From Actinoplanes oryzae (GTDB lineage: Bacteria; Actinomycetota; Actinomycetes; Mycobacteriales; Micromonosporaceae): 64,000 bases of DNA. The DNA lies in the NCBI RefSeq assembly GCF_030757795.1, contig NZ_JAUQWH010000002.1, positions 114,105 through 178,104 of the forward strand, written 5' to 3'. Under the pieces are notes generated by a model that was given only the letters and a program-made list of their open reading frames with translations, was not told the origin of the DNA and searched no databases. A program made the translations under genes and the position numbers. This document shows positions 8,312 to 17,249 of this stretch, piece by piece. The stretch's first letter is position 1; each line of letters starts with the position of its first letter.

Positions 8312-9285
8312 TAGGCGACGCCGATCTCGGCGCGGATCGTGTCGAGCAGCGTCATGATCTCCAGGGTGGTGGTGTGCGGGACGAGCGGGCTCTCCGGCAG
8401 CCCCTCGGCCAGGCAGCGCTGCACCTCCGCCGCCTCGAACTGGTAACCGCTGCCCTCGAAGCCGAAGTCGAACTCCTCGCTCTCACCGGTGCTGCGCTTG
8501 AGCGTGAACGACCGCGGCACGAAGAAGCCCTGCGGCAGGTCGATGCGCCCGAGCGTGCCGGTGATCGATGCGGCGTTGCGGGACTCGCCGGCGATGCTGC
8601 AGGTCAGGGCCGCGACGGCGCCCGAGTGGTAGCCGAGCAACACGCCGGTCGTCTCGTCGACGCCCTCCGGGGTCAGGCGCGCCCAGCTGTGCACGGCGGC
8701 CGGGCTGCCGAGGACCAGGTCGGCGAAGTGGATCGGATAGACGCCCAGGTCGAGCAGCGCCCCGCCGCCCAGCGCGGGGTCCCGCAGCCGGTGCGACGCG
8801 TCGAAGGGGCCCTGCAGCCCGAAGTCGGCGTGCACGGTGACGACGTCGCCGATCTCCCCGTCCTCGATCAGCTCCTGGATCTTGCGGATGGCCGGGTTGA
8901 GGCGCATCCACATGGCCTCCATGAGGAACAGGCCGCGGCTGCGGGCCTCCTGCACCAGCTGCGCCGACGACGCCAGGTCCAGGGTCATCGGCTTCTCGCA
9001 GAGCACCGACTTGCCGCCCTCCAGGCACGCCATCGTGGCGGCGTGGTGCGAGGAGTGCGGGGTGGCCACGTAGATCACGTCGAGGTCGGGATCGGCGGCC
9101 AGCTCCGCCCAGGACCCGTACGCGCGGGGCACGCCGAACTTCGCGGCGAAGGTGTCGGCGGCCTCGGCCGTGCGGGAGCCCACCGCGGCCAGCTCGGCGC
9201 CCGGGACGAGCGGAAGGTCGGAAGCGAAGGTCGCGGCGATGCCGCCGGTGCCGAGAATGCCCCAGCGGGTGGTCCGTTCGGTCAT
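8308..9285 (-). CDS. Gfo/Idh/MocA family NAD(P)-dependent oxidoreductase
   Basis: About 325 residues. The N-terminal Rossmann fold shows WGILGTGGIAATFASDL, then VIYVATPHSSHH and the family's catalytic-lysine motif CEKPMTLD. The C-terminal alpha/beta domain has GGGALLDLGVYPIHF. Proportions and motifs resemble the dihydrodiol-dehydrogenase/glucose-fructose oxidoreductase branch, which acts on sugars or cyclic diols; the substrate cannot be predicted. I take the ATG at 9285; a GTG three codons upstream (9294) is possible. It is divergent from the Nudix gene and stands alone. Confidence 0.9.
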   Translation of the reverse strand: MTERTTRWGILGTGGIAATFASDLPLVPGAELAAVGSRTAEAADTFAAKFGVPRAYGSWAELAADPDLDVIYVATPHSSHHAATMACLEGGKSVLCEKPMTLDLASSAQLVQEARSRGLFLMEAMWMRLNPAIRKIQELIEDGEIGDVVTVHADFGLQGPFDASHRLRDPALGGGALLDLGVYPIHFADLVLGSPAAVHSWARLTPEGVDETTGVLLGYHSGAVAALTCSIAGESRNAASITGTLGRIDLPQGFFVPRSFTLKRSTGESEEFDFGFEGSGYQFEAAEVQRCLAEGLPESPLVPHTTTLEIMTLLDTIRAEIGVAY

Positions 9286-9332
9286 GATCGCCACGCTATC
9301 TCCCCGGCCCCCTCCGGTGGGAGGATCGGGCG

Positions 9333-10109
9333 GTGACCCTCTCGCTCCCCCTGCCGCCGGCGATGGCCCGGCGAGCTCTCGAATTCCACGGTACGCCCGC
9401 CCCGGCGCGCCCCGCGGCGACGGTCGTGCTGCTCCACCCCGAGACCCTTCAGGTGTACGTCCTCAAGCGCGCGAGCACCATGGTGTTCGGTGGTGTCCAC
9501 GCCTTCCCGGGCGGGCGCGTCGACCCCGCCGACCGCCCCGGGACGCTGCGGCCGGACTGGGACAAGCTCCTCGGCGTGCCCGACGAGGAGGCGCGGGCGG
9601 TGGTGGGAGCCGCGATCCGGGAGCTCTTCGAGGAGACGGGCGTGCTGCTCGCCGGGCGGGTGGACGAGCCGGATCGGATGGCCGGCGACGTGAGCGGCGA
9701 GGAGTGGGAGGCGGATCGGGCGGCAGTCGCCCGGCGGGAGCTGAGCATGACGGAGCTGCTCGACCGGCGGGGCCTGCTGCTGCGGGACGATCTGCTGCTG
9801 CCGTGGGCGCGGTGGATCACGCCGGAGTTCGAGCCGAAGCGGTTCGACACGTGGTTCTTCGTCGCGTTGCTGCCGGAGGCGCAGGCGCCACGGGACGTCT
9901 CGGGGGAGGCGGACGGGACGGCGTGGATCGACCCGGGGGCGCCCGGCGACCTGACGATGCTGCCGCCTACGCGGGTGACGCTGGCGCAGCTGGCGGCGTA
10001 CGAAAGCGTGGATGATCTTGTTGCGGGGAGCGCGACGCGCGACGCCACCGTGCCCGTCATGCCGCGCGTGCGGCCGACCGGCGACGGTGGCGTCGTCGTG
10101 GAGCTGTGA
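9333..10109 (+). CDS. Nudix hydrolase, NUDT19-like
   Basis: A 258-residue hydrolase. The Nudix box is split by an insertion as in the NUDT18/19 group: FPGGRVDPADRP, about 30 residues, then AAIRELFEETGVLL with the REXXEE metal-binding core. Proteins of this type cleave CoA derivatives or nucleoside diphosphates linked to another group. The WITPEFEPKRFDTWFFVA segment is typical of the NUDT19-like branch. The GTG start has GGGAGG upstream. It is convergent with pstB across a 39-base gap. Confidence 0.9.
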   Translation: MTLSLPLPPAMARRALEFHGTPAPARPAATVVLLHPETLQVYVLKRASTMVFGGVHAFPGGRVDPADRPGTLRPDWDKLLGVPDEEARAVVGAAIRELFEETGVLLAGRVDEPDRMAGDVSGEEWEADRAAVARRELSMTELLDRRGLLLRDDLLLPWARWITPEFEPKRFDTWFFVALLPEAQAPRDVSGEADGTAWIDPGAPGDLTMLPPTRVTLAQLAAYESVDDLVAGSATRDATVPVMPRVRPTGDGGVVVEL

Positions 10110-10148
10110 CCTGGTTGTTTGCGGTTTTCCGCCGCGGGCCGGCTCGGC

Positions 10149-10925
10149 TCAGCCGAAGCGGCCGGTGATGTAGTCCTCGGTCTTTTTCTGCGACGGGTTG
10201 CTGAAGATCTTCTGCGTGTCGTCGTACTCGATGAGGCGGCCGGGGTCGCCGGTCTTGTCGATCGAGAAGAAGCCGGTCTTGTCGCTGACCCGGGCGGCCT
10301 GCTGCATGTTGTGCGTGACGATGATGATCGTGAAGCGGTCCTTCAGCTTGAACATCAGGTCCTCGATCGCCAGCGTCGAGATCGGGTCGAGCGCCGAGCA
10401 GGGCTCGTCCATGAGCACGACCTGCGGCTCGACCGCGATGGTGCGGGCGATGCAGAGGCGCTGCTGCTGACCGCCGGACAGACCCGCACCCGGCCGGTTG
10501 AGCCGGTCCTTGACCTCGTCCCACAGGTTCGCCGACTTGAGCGACTTCTCCGCCGCGTCGTCCAGCAGCGACTTCTTCTTGACGCCGTTGAGCTTGAGGC
10601 CGGCGACCACGTTCTCGTAGATCGACATCGTGGGGAACGGGTTGGGGCGCTGGAACACCATGCCGATCAGCCGGCGGACCGCGGTGACGTCGACGTCGGG
10701 GTCGTAGATGTTCTGGTCGTCGATGGTGAGCTTGCCCTCGATGCGGGCGCCGGGCAGCACCTCGTGCATGCGGTTGATGGACCGCAGGAAGGTCGACTTG
10801 CCGCAGCCGGACGGGCCGATCAGGGCGGTGATGGTCTTCGGCTCGACGGTCATCGAGATGCCGTCGATCGCCTTGAAGTTGCCGTAGTAGGACGAGACTC
10901 CGCTCGCCTCGATGCGCTTGGCCAC
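10149..10925 (-). CDS. pstB: Phosphate ABC transporter ATP-binding protein PstB
   Basis: A 258-residue ATPase of the high-affinity phosphate importer. Walker A is GPSGCGKST, the ABC signature LSGGQQQRL, and Walker B VVLMDEP, followed by the H-loop in [10 protein letters not shown]. The phosphate-subfamily segment [18 protein letters not shown] is diagnostic. It starts at a GTG 12 bases after the pstA stop and is the last gene of pstSCAB. No phoU follows in this operon; the only PhoU-like gene in the window is the DUF47 gene at 4971. Confidence 0.97.
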   Translation of the reverse strand: MAKRIEASGVSSYYGNFKAIDGISMTVEPKTITALIGPSGCGKSTFLRSINRMHEVLPGARIEGKLTIDDQNIYDPDVDVTAVRRLIGMVFQRPNPFPTMSIYENVVAGLKLNGVKKKSLLDDAAEKSLKSANLWDEVKDRLNRPGAGLSGGQQQRLCIARTIAVEPQVVLMDEPCSALDPISTLAIEDLMFKLKDRFTIIIVTHNMQQAARVSDKTGFFSIDKTGDPGRLIEYDDTQKIFSNPSQKKTEDYITGRFG

Positions 10926-10937
10926 TCAGAACACCTC

Positions 10938-12023
10938 TTACTTGGACAGCTGGTTGCGGCGGGCGAGCAGCTTCGCTGCGATGGTCAGGATGAGCACCAG
11001 GGCGACCAGCGTGAGCGCGGCCGTCCACGCGCGGTCGGGGGCGAAGCGGGAGGCGTCTCCGGCCTGCTGGTACACGAAGACCGCGAGCGACGACTGGGGA
11101 CCCGCGAAGGGGTCGCCGTTGATCGCGGCGGTGGCGCCGGCGACGAGCAGCACCGGGGCGGTCTCGCCGGCCGCACGGGCCACGGAGAGCATGATGCCGG
11201 TGACGATGCCGGGCAGGGCGGTCGGCAGCACGACCCGCAGGATCGTCTTCCACTGCGGCACACCGAGGGCGTACGCACCCTCGCGCAGCGGCCCGGGCAC
11301 GAGCCGCAGCATCTCCTCGGTCGAGCGCACGATCGTCGGCAGCATCAGCACCGTCAGGGCCAGCGAGGCGGCGAAGCCGGAGAACTGCGGCGTGCCGTTG
11401 TTGAACCACGGGCTGACGATGAGCACCCAGAACGACAGCACGAACAGGCCGGCCACGATCGACGGGATGCCGGTCATGACGTCCACGAAGAAGCGGACGG
11501 TCAGCGCGAACCTGCCCTTGCCGTACTCGACCAGGTAGATCGCGCCGAGCACGCCCAGCGGCACGGCCATCAGCGCGGCCAGGCCGACCTGCTCCAGCGT
11601 GCCGAGGATGGCGTGGTAGGCGCCGCCGTTGGGGTCGCGGGCGCCGATGTTGTTCATCGAGGAGCCGAAGAAGTCGCCGTCGAGGCGCGCCGCGCCCTTG
11701 GTGACCAGCGTCCACACCACCGACACGAGCGGGATGATCGCCAGGACGCAGGCGGCGTAGATGGCGGCGCGCCACATGCGGTTGCGGGCGGCCCGCTTGC
11801 CCTCGATCGCGCCGGCCGCGAAGTTGAGGCCGACCAGGTAGAACACGGCGCCGAGGAAGACCACGAGCACCCAGTTGCCGATGCCGAAGCCCAGCACGAC
11901 CGCCGCGGCGACCACGAGGGCGCCGAGGGCGATGCCGAGGTCGGCGACGACCGGCAGCTTGCGGCTGCGGATGTTGTCCGGCGTCATGACGACGCCGGGA
12001 GTTTCCCTGTCCAAGAGGCTCAT
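10938..12023 (-). CDS. pstA: Phosphate ABC transporter permease PstA
   Basis: A 361-residue membrane permease. The binding-protein-dependent transport motif is in the C-terminal half (REGAYALGVPQWKTILRVVL). An N-terminal extension of about 75 residues carries two extra hydrophobic segments before the canonical helices. The start ATG at 12023 overlaps the pstC stop by four bases. With PstC it forms the transmembrane channel for phosphate; PstB supplies the energy. Confidence 0.96.
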   Translation of the reverse strand: MSLLDRETPGVVMTPDNIRSRKLPVVADLGIALGALVVAAAVVLGFGIGNWVLVVFLGAVFYLVGLNFAAGAIEGKRAARNRMWRAAIYAACVLAIIPLVSVVWTLVTKGAARLDGDFFGSSMNNIGARDPNGGAYHAILGTLEQVGLAALMAVPLGVLGAIYLVEYGKGRFALTVRFFVDVMTGIPSIVAGLFVLSFWVLIVSPWFNNGTPQFSGFAASLALTVLMLPTIVRSTEEMLRLVPGPLREGAYALGVPQWKTILRVVLPTALPGIVTGIMLSVARAAGETAPVLLVAGATAAINGDPFAGPQSSLAVFVYQQAGDASRFAPDRAWTAALTLVALVLILTIAAKLLARRNQLSK

Positions 12024-13105
12024 GCGGCACTGTCCCGGAACTCGCGGCGGCGGTAGATGATCGCCCGCGCGGCCATGTTGACGACCAGGGTGATGGCGAA
12101 GAGCACCAGACCCGAGGCGATCAGGGCGCCGCGGCCGGTCTCGTTGGCCTCGCCGAAGGTGTTGGCGATGTTCGCGGCGATCGAGTTGCCGCCGCTCTGG
12201 ATCAGGTTGAACGAGATCACGAACGTCGTGCCGAGGGTGAGCGCCAGGGCGATGGTCTCGCCGAGCGCGCGGCCCAGGCCGAGCATGACCGAGGCGATGA
12301 CGCCGGGTTTGCCGTACGGCAGCACCGCCGTGCGGATCATCTCCCACTTGGTGGCGCCCAGGGCGAGCGCGGCCTCCTCGTTCATGCCGGGCGTCTGCTG
12401 GAAGACCTCACGCGACAGCGAGGTGACGATCGGCAGCACCATGATCGCCAGCACCAGCGAGCCCAGCAGGATCGACCGGCCGAACGGCCCTTCGCCGCCG
12501 AAGAGGGGGATCCAGCTGAAGTACTTGTTGAGCCACACCGAGAAGTCCTTCACCGGCTCCGAGAAGACGTCGCGGCCCCAGAGGCCGAAGACGACGCTGG
12601 GCACGGCGGCGAGCAGGTCGATGATGAAGCCGAGCGGCGTGGCGAGCCGCTTGGGCGCGTAGTGCGAGAGGAACAGCGCGATGCCCATCGCGATCGGCAC
12701 CGCCACCAGCAGCGCGATCACCGACGACAGCACCGTGCCGAACGCCAGCGCGGCGATGCCGAAGGCCGGCGGGGTGTCGTTCGGGAACCATTCCTTGGTG
12801 GTCAGGAAGTTCGCGTCGTTGGCGCTGAGCGCCGGCGCGGCCTTGGAGATCAGGAACACCGCGATGGCGGCGATGATGACCAGCACCATCACGCCTGCCG
12901 CGGTGCTGAGGCCGCGGAAGCCGGTCTCCATGGAGAACCGGGCCTTCTTCGGCAGGGCACCCCCGCCACCGAGCGGCGGCCGATTTTCGGGGCGGTCGTC
13001 GGGAGGAATCGGCGATACGCCGTCGCCGGCGGACCGGGCGTGACGTGCTGTCACACCCGAGCCGCCGGCTTCGGTGCTCGCCGAGCGGGAGGGATAGTCG
13101 CCCAT
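12020..13105 (-). CDS. pstC: Phosphate ABC transporter permease PstC
   Basis: A 361-residue permease. A disordered, Gly/Pro-rich cytoplasmic N-terminus of about 60 residues precedes six membrane helices. PstC-specific stretches include FIIDLLAAVPSVVFGLWG and the EAA-type loop NEEAALALGATKWEMIRTAV. The start is an ATG about 50 bases downstream of the pstS stop, in the same operon and direction, so it is probably driven by the PHO-box promoter ahead of pstS. The pstA start overlaps its stop. Confidence 0.96.
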   Translation of the reverse strand: MGDYPSRSASTEAGGSGVTARHARSAGDGVSPIPPDDRPENRPPLGGGGALPKKARFSMETGFRGLSTAAGVMVLVIIAAIAVFLISKAAPALSANDANFLTTKEWFPNDTPPAFGIAALAFGTVLSSVIALLVAVPIAMGIALFLSHYAPKRLATPLGFIIDLLAAVPSVVFGLWGRDVFSEPVKDFSVWLNKYFSWIPLFGGEGPFGRSILLGSLVLAIMVLPIVTSLSREVFQQTPGMNEEAALALGATKWEMIRTAVLPYGKPGVIASVMLGLGRALGETIALALTLGTTFVISFNLIQSGGNSIAANIANTFGEANETGRGALIASGLVLFAITLVVNMAARAIIYRRREFRDSAA

Positions 13106-13155
13106 TCGCTCGCTCGCGTTCGTCTAGGAGGGGGTCTCTACCTGCGTACGGTGCT

Positions 13156-14247
13156 TCAGGAGATGCTGGCGACCACGGTCGCGACCTTGGCGCGGACCGA
13201 CTCGGGCAGCGGGGCGTAGCCCAGGTCGGCGAGCGCCTCCTGGCCGGCGGTGCTCGAGGTGTAGGTCAGGAAGCCCTTGATCGCGGCGGCCTTGGGGCTG
13301 CCCTTGTCACAGACGATCTCGTACGTGGCCAGCACGATCGGGTAGGCACCCGCGGTGGTGGTGTTGTAGTCGATGTCCAGCTTGAGGTCGTTGCCGGTGC
13401 CGGCGACCTTCGCACCCTCGATCGTCTTGCCGGCGCTCTCGCCGGTCAGCTCGGTGTACTCACCGGCGCCGTTCTTGATCTTGGCCTTCTGCAGGCTGCT
13501 GTTCTCGGCGTAGGACAGCTCGACGTAGGAGATCGTGCCAACCGTGCTCTTCACCAGGGCGGCGACACCGTCGGACTTCGCGGCGGCGGTGCCGCCCGGG
13601 GCCTTCCACGCCTTCGCGTTGCCGTAGGTCCAGTCGGCCTCGGCGGTCTTGCTCAGGTACTTGGTGAAGTTGTCGGTGGTGCCCGACTCGTCCGAGCGGT
13701 GGACGGCCTGGATGGCGGCCGACGGCAGGGTCACGCCGGCGTTCTCCGCCTTGATGGCCGCGTCGTCCCACTTGGTGATCTTGCCGGAGAAGATCTTGGC
13801 CAGCGTGGCCGGCGAGAACTGCAGGTTGTCCGCGCCCTCGACGTTGTAGACGACCGCGATCGGTCCGACGACCATGGGCAGGTTGACCGCCGCGCCGCCG
13901 GGGCACTTGGCGGTGGCCTGCGGCTGCTCGTCGTCCTTGAGCGCCGAGTCCGAGCCGGCGAAGTCGGCGGTGCCGTTGATGAACGCCTCGATGCCCGCGC
14001 CCGAGCCGTTGCCGTTGTAGTTGATCTGCGCGCCGGAGCACTGGCCCTGGTACGTCTTGATCCACTCGTCCATGGCGTTCTTCTGCGCGGACGAACCGGC
14101 GGCGTTCAGCGTGCCGGTGGCGCAGTTCTCGGCAGCAGCGGAGCCACCGGCGGCCGACGGCGAGTCGTTGTTGTCAGAGCCGCACGCGCTGAGCGCGAAG
14201 GCGGCGGTCATGGCAATACCAGCAACGTAGAACCGCTGGAGCTTCAC
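13156..14247 (-). CDS. pstS: Phosphate-binding lipoprotein PstS
   Basis: A 363-residue periplasmic-type phosphate receptor. The signal peptide ends in a lipobox (ALSAC, Cys22), so the mature protein is lipid-anchored outside the membrane. Phosphate-binding loops are seen at LNAAGSSAQ, at FAGSDSAL and at HRSDESGTTDNF, the standard PstS anion-binding motifs. I choose the GTG at 14247 because it gives a normal signal peptide; the frame stays open upstream but that extension is not signal-like. It is the first gene of pstSCAB and has a strong PHO box 107 bases upstream. Confidence 0.97.
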   Translation of the reverse strand: MKLQRFYVAGIAMTAAFALSACGSDNNDSPSAAGGSAAAENCATGTLNAAGSSAQKNAMDEWIKTYQGQCSGAQINYNGNGSGAGIEAFINGTADFAGSDSALKDDEQPQATAKCPGGAAVNLPMVVGPIAVVYNVEGADNLQFSPATLAKIFSGKITKWDDAAIKAENAGVTLPSAAIQAVHRSDESGTTDNFTKYLSKTAEADWTYGNAKAWKAPGGTAAAKSDGVAALVKSTVGTISYVELSYAENSSLQKAKIKNGAGEYTELTGESAGKTIEGAKVAGTGNDLKLDIDYNTTTAGAYPIVLATYEIVCDKGSPKAAAIKGFLTYTSSTAGQEALADLGYAPLPESVRAKVATVVASIS

Positions 14248-14353
14248 GGTTTCCCCTTCAATGGATCGCATCTCCGGGCTCCGTAGTCCCGGCGGCCGAA
14301 ATCTCATCGGCACACAGGGAAAGCTAAGAGCGTCAGGTGACCGGCTCACCGGG

Positions 14354-14375
14354 GCAGGGTGAACGCAGGGTGAAC
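14354..14375 (-). promoter_or_regulatory. PHO box of the pst operon: two perfect 11-bp direct repeats
   Basis: GCAGGGTGAAC occurs at 14354-14364 and again, identically and immediately adjacent, at 14365-14375. In the direction of pstS this reads GTTCACCCTGC twice, matching the 11-base direct-repeat units PhoP binds in Streptomyces. A weaker third unit may occupy 14343-14353 (GGCTCACCGGG). This predicts induction of pstSCAB under phosphate starvation. Confidence 0.85.
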
Positions 14376-14606
14376 ACGTCTGCGCCTCCTCGTTGCCTTT
14401 GGCTGAGGAGGGGTTGTCCGTTACGTGAACCGCGCGTCCCTTGACCGATTTATCCGGGCAAAACGCCACGGCTTGACTGCACCGAGATGTCTCGTTGACC
14501 GTTCCGTGACCGGAGTGACGGACGGAGTGTGTCTGGCGTCACTCTGTCATAACGGGACTTCGGGAGTCGGCCGTTCAGCTGCTGTTCGCCGCCATGGTGG
14601 TCCCAC

Positions 14607-14628
14607 GTTCACGTGGTGCTCACCACTG
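14607..14628 (+). promoter_or_regulatory. Possible PHO box upstream of the MFS-USP gene
   Basis: GTTCACGTGGT (14607-14617) is followed directly by GCTCACCACTG (14618-14628), two units of the 11-base PHO pattern with one mismatch in the core. It ends 22 bases before a candidate -10 box. This is weaker than the pstS site, and a CACGTTCACGTG-like dyad overlaps it, so another regulator is possible. Confidence 0.35.
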
Positions 14629-14662
14629 GCTGCTCCCGGAGAGATCGCTGCATAATACAGAT

Positions 14663-16360
14663 ATGCAGAACGGCGCCCCCTCTCCCTTCAAGCAACCCCG
14701 CGCGGTGTGGGCCGTGGCCTTCGCCTGCGTCATCTCCTTCATGGGCATCGGGCTCGTGGACCCGATCCTCCCCGCCCTCGCCGAGGACCTGCACGCCTCG
14801 CCCAGCCAGGTGTCGCTGCTCTTCACCAGCTATCTCGTGGTGACCGCGGTCGCGATGCTGCTCGCCGGCGCGGTCGCCAGCCGGATCGGCCCCAAGCGCA
14901 CCCTGGTCGTCGGCCTGGCGATCATCGTCGTCTTCGCCGCCCTGGCCGGCACCTCCGACACCGTCGGCCAGATCGTCGGCTTCCGCGCCGGCTGGGGCCT
15001 GGGCAACGCGCTCTTCATCGCGACCAGCCTCGCGGTCATCGTCGCGTCCGCCACCAGCGGCTTCGCCGGCGCGATCATCCTCTACGAGACCGCCCTCGGC
15101 CTCGGCATCGCGGTCGGCCCGCTGCTCGGCGGCGAGCTGGGCAGCATCAGCTGGCGCGGCCCCTTCTTCGGCGTCGCCGTGCTGATGGCGATCGCCATGG
15201 TGGCCACCATCGCCTTCGTGCCCGCGCTGCCCAAGCCGGCCCGGCGCCAGTCGGTCACCGAGCCGCTCAAGGCGCTGCGCCACCGCGGGCTGCTGACCAT
15301 GGGCATCATGGCGCTGCTCTACAACTGGGGCTTCTTCACGATGCTGGGCTACGCGCCCTACCCGATGGAGCTCGGCGCCCACGAGCTCGGCCTCGTCTTC
15401 ACCGGCTGGGGGCTGCTGGTCGCCCTGTTCAGCGTCTTCGTCGCCCCGCGCCTGCAGGCCCGCTTCGGCACGGCCCCGGTCCTGTACGCCAACATGGCCG
15501 CCCTCGCCGTCGTCATGGTCGTCATCGCGGCCGGCGTCACCACGCCCGCCACGGTGATCGCCGCGGTGATCGTCAGCGGCGCCTTCATCGGCATCAACAA
15601 CACGCTCACCACCCAGGCCGTCATGCTGGTGGCGCCGGTCGAGCGGTCGGTGGCCTCCTCGGCGTACGGCTTCGTCCGCTTCATCGGCGGTGGCCTGGCC
15701 CCCTTCGCCGCGGGCAAGCTCGCCGACTCCTTCGACCTGAGCGTCCCGTTCTACGTGGGAGGACTGGCCTTCCTGCTCGCGATCCCGGTCCTGGCCTCGG
15801 GGCACAAGCTGGTGACCGCCGCGGAGAACGCCCCTGCCTCGCCCTCGCCCTCGCTGTCCCCGGTGGGCCCCGCGCTCGCCACGGACTCCCGGCCGGTCGT
15901 CGTGGCGATCGGCGACAACGATGCGGCCGAGGAGATCGTGGACGCGGCGGCCGCGCTCGCCCGGGCGCAGGGCAGCGCCCTCGAGGTGGTCCACGTGCGC
16001 GAGACCGTGGTCGTCGAGGAGCTCGCCGTCGAGCCCGAAGACCCCGAGCACGCCCTCGCCGCGGTCCAGGGGCACCTCGACAGGCTCGCCGCGCACGGCG
16101 TCGCGGCCCACGGGCAGATCCTGACCAGCGTCGGGGACCACGCCGCCGCCGGCCGGGTGCTCGCGCAGCATGCCGAGGACGTGCACGCCCGGGCCGTTGC
16201 CGTCGGGCGTTCGCCGCGCGGGGCTGCCGCTCAGTTCGCCGACGGAAGCTTCACCGCGGCGCTGACCCATGCTGCCGCGTGCACGGTGGTGCTGGTCCGG
16301 CCGGGCGAGGAGCCGCACCCGCTCACGCCGGCGGCCCTGCCCGAGCTGCGCGGGGTGTGA
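14663..16360 (+). CDS. MFS transporter with C-terminal universal stress protein domain
   Basis: A 565-residue fusion. Residues 1-395 are a 12-helix major facilitator (FACVISFMGIGLVDPILPAL at the first helix, the loop 2-3 motif GAVASRIGPKRT), of the drug/proton antiporter type. After a Pro/Ser linker (about 395-415), residues 416-550 form a universal stress protein domain (VVVAIGDNDAAEEIVDAAA, EVVHVRET, ending HAAACTVVLVRPG). USP domains bind ATP or other nucleotides, so transport may be gated by energy or stress state; this is inference. The ATG at 14663 is six bases after CATAAT, suggesting a leaderless message. It is convergent with mshD. Confidence 0.9.
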   Translation: MQNGAPSPFKQPRAVWAVAFACVISFMGIGLVDPILPALAEDLHASPSQVSLLFTSYLVVTAVAMLLAGAVASRIGPKRTLVVGLAIIVVFAALAGTSDTVGQIVGFRAGWGLGNALFIATSLAVIVASATSGFAGAIILYETALGLGIAVGPLLGGELGSISWRGPFFGVAVLMAIAMVATIAFVPALPKPARRQSVTEPLKALRHRGLLTMGIMALLYNWGFFTMLGYAPYPMELGAHELGLVFTGWGLLVALFSVFVAPRLQARFGTAPVLYANMAALAVVMVVIAAGVTTPATVIAAVIVSGAFIGINNTLTTQAVMLVAPVERSVASSAYGFVRFIGGGLAPFAAGKLADSFDLSVPFYVGGLAFLLAIPVLASGHKLVTAAENAPASPSPSLSPVGPALATDSRPVVVAIGDNDAAEEIVDAAAALARAQGSALEVVHVRETVVVEELAVEPEDPEHALAAVQGHLDRLAAHGVAAHGQILTSVGDHAAAGRVLAQHAEDVHARAVAVGRSPRGAAAQFADGSFTAALTHAAACTVVLVRPGEEPHPLTPAALPELRGV

Positions 16361-17239
16361 TCAGCGGCGGGCGTACTGGATGTCGGTCGAGTAGACCTCG
16401 AAGCCCAGGCGGCGGTAGAGGGCGACGGCGGCCGTGTTCGACTCGTCCACGTAGAGCAGGGCGTCGCCCAGGCCGAGGCCGGCGAGATGGCGCAGGCCGG
16501 CCACGCTGAGCGCGGCGCCCAGCCCCCGCCGGTGCCCGCCCGGGTCGACGCCGAGCACGTAGATCTCGCCGAGTGCCGGCTCGCCGCCCTCGGCGGGGTG
16601 CACCTTGGTCCAGTGGAAACCCAGCAGCCGGTCGTCGGCCGGGTCGACGGCGAGCAGGAAGCCGGCCGGGTCGAACCACGGCTCGGCCCGGCGCAGCCGC
16701 AGGTCGTCGGCGGTCCAGCGGCCCTGCTCGGGATGGTGGGCGAAGGCCCGCGCGTTGACGCCCAGCCAGGCCTCGTCGTCCCGGCCGGGCACGAAGGGCC
16801 GGATCCGGACGCCGTCGGGCACGGGGACATCGGGCAGCCCGTCGAGCGGCCGGCGCATCTGCCACAGCACCCGGTCGCGGGTGAAGCCGGCCTTCTCCGC
16901 GAAGGCGCGGGCGCCGGGCTCGTCGCCGTGCGCCCAGAACTGCAGCTCACCGGGGCCGGCGGCGGTCAGCAGGGCCGTGCCGTGGCCGCGGAGGCGATGC
17001 TTGGGGTGCACGACCAGCTCGCCGGACGTGCCGTTGAGATAGGCGTAACCCGCGAGCTCGCCGCCCCCGGACTCGGTCGCATAGGCGAGCAGGTGCCGAT
17101 GGGCGTCGCCGCGGAGTCCGAGAAGGCCGTCCTCGGAGAGTGGACTGACGCCGTCCGCCTCGTCCGCCGCGGTGGCCAGCGCGAGCACGTCGGCCACCTC
17201 GGCGGAGGAGAGTCGGTCCGTGGACCGGACGGCAGTCAT
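16361..17239 (-). CDS. mshD: Mycothiol synthase MshD
   Basis: A 292-residue enzyme with two GNAT acetyltransferase domains (about 1-135 and 140-290). It acetylates the cysteinyl amine of Cys-GlcN-Ins in the last step of mycothiol synthesis. The active C-terminal domain shows FHWTKVH, then GEIYVLGVDPGGHRRGLGAA (acetyl-CoA pyrophosphate loop) and LYVDESNTAAVALYRRLGFE, all typical of MshD. The N-terminal domain keeps only a degenerate loop (HPKHRLRGHGTALL). It sits 10 bases downstream of glnR and near pst genes, the same neighbourhood seen around mycobacterial mshD. Confidence 0.95.
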   Translation of the reverse strand: MTAVRSTDRLSSAEVADVLALATAADEADGVSPLSEDGLLGLRGDAHRHLLAYATESGGGELAGYAYLNGTSGELVVHPKHRLRGHGTALLTAAGPGELQFWAHGDEPGARAFAEKAGFTRDRVLWQMRRPLDGLPDVPVPDGVRIRPFVPGRDDEAWLGVNARAFAHHPEQGRWTADDLRLRRAEPWFDPAGFLLAVDPADDRLLGFHWTKVHPAEGGEPALGEIYVLGVDPGGHRRGLGAALSVAGLRHLAGLGLGDALLYVDESNTAAVALYRRLGFEVYSTDIQYARR

Positions 17240-17249
17240 CCCGGACGGC

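Larger units (their letters stand above)
14248..14662. other. Divergent intergenic region between pstS and the MFS-USP gene
   Basis: About 415 bases without a convincing gene. It holds the pstS PHO box (14354-14375), a weaker PHO-like pair on the other side (14607-14628), and a candidate -10 CATAAT (14651-14656) six bases before the MFS start codon. The stretch 14380-14600 is slightly less GC-rich than its surroundings and has no clear RNA gene or hairpin. Confidence 0.6.

Noticed and set aside
14248..14469. Longer PstS start upstream of 14247
   Set aside because: The extension is not signal-peptide-like and would run through the PHO box; GTG 14247 gives a proper lipoprotein signal.
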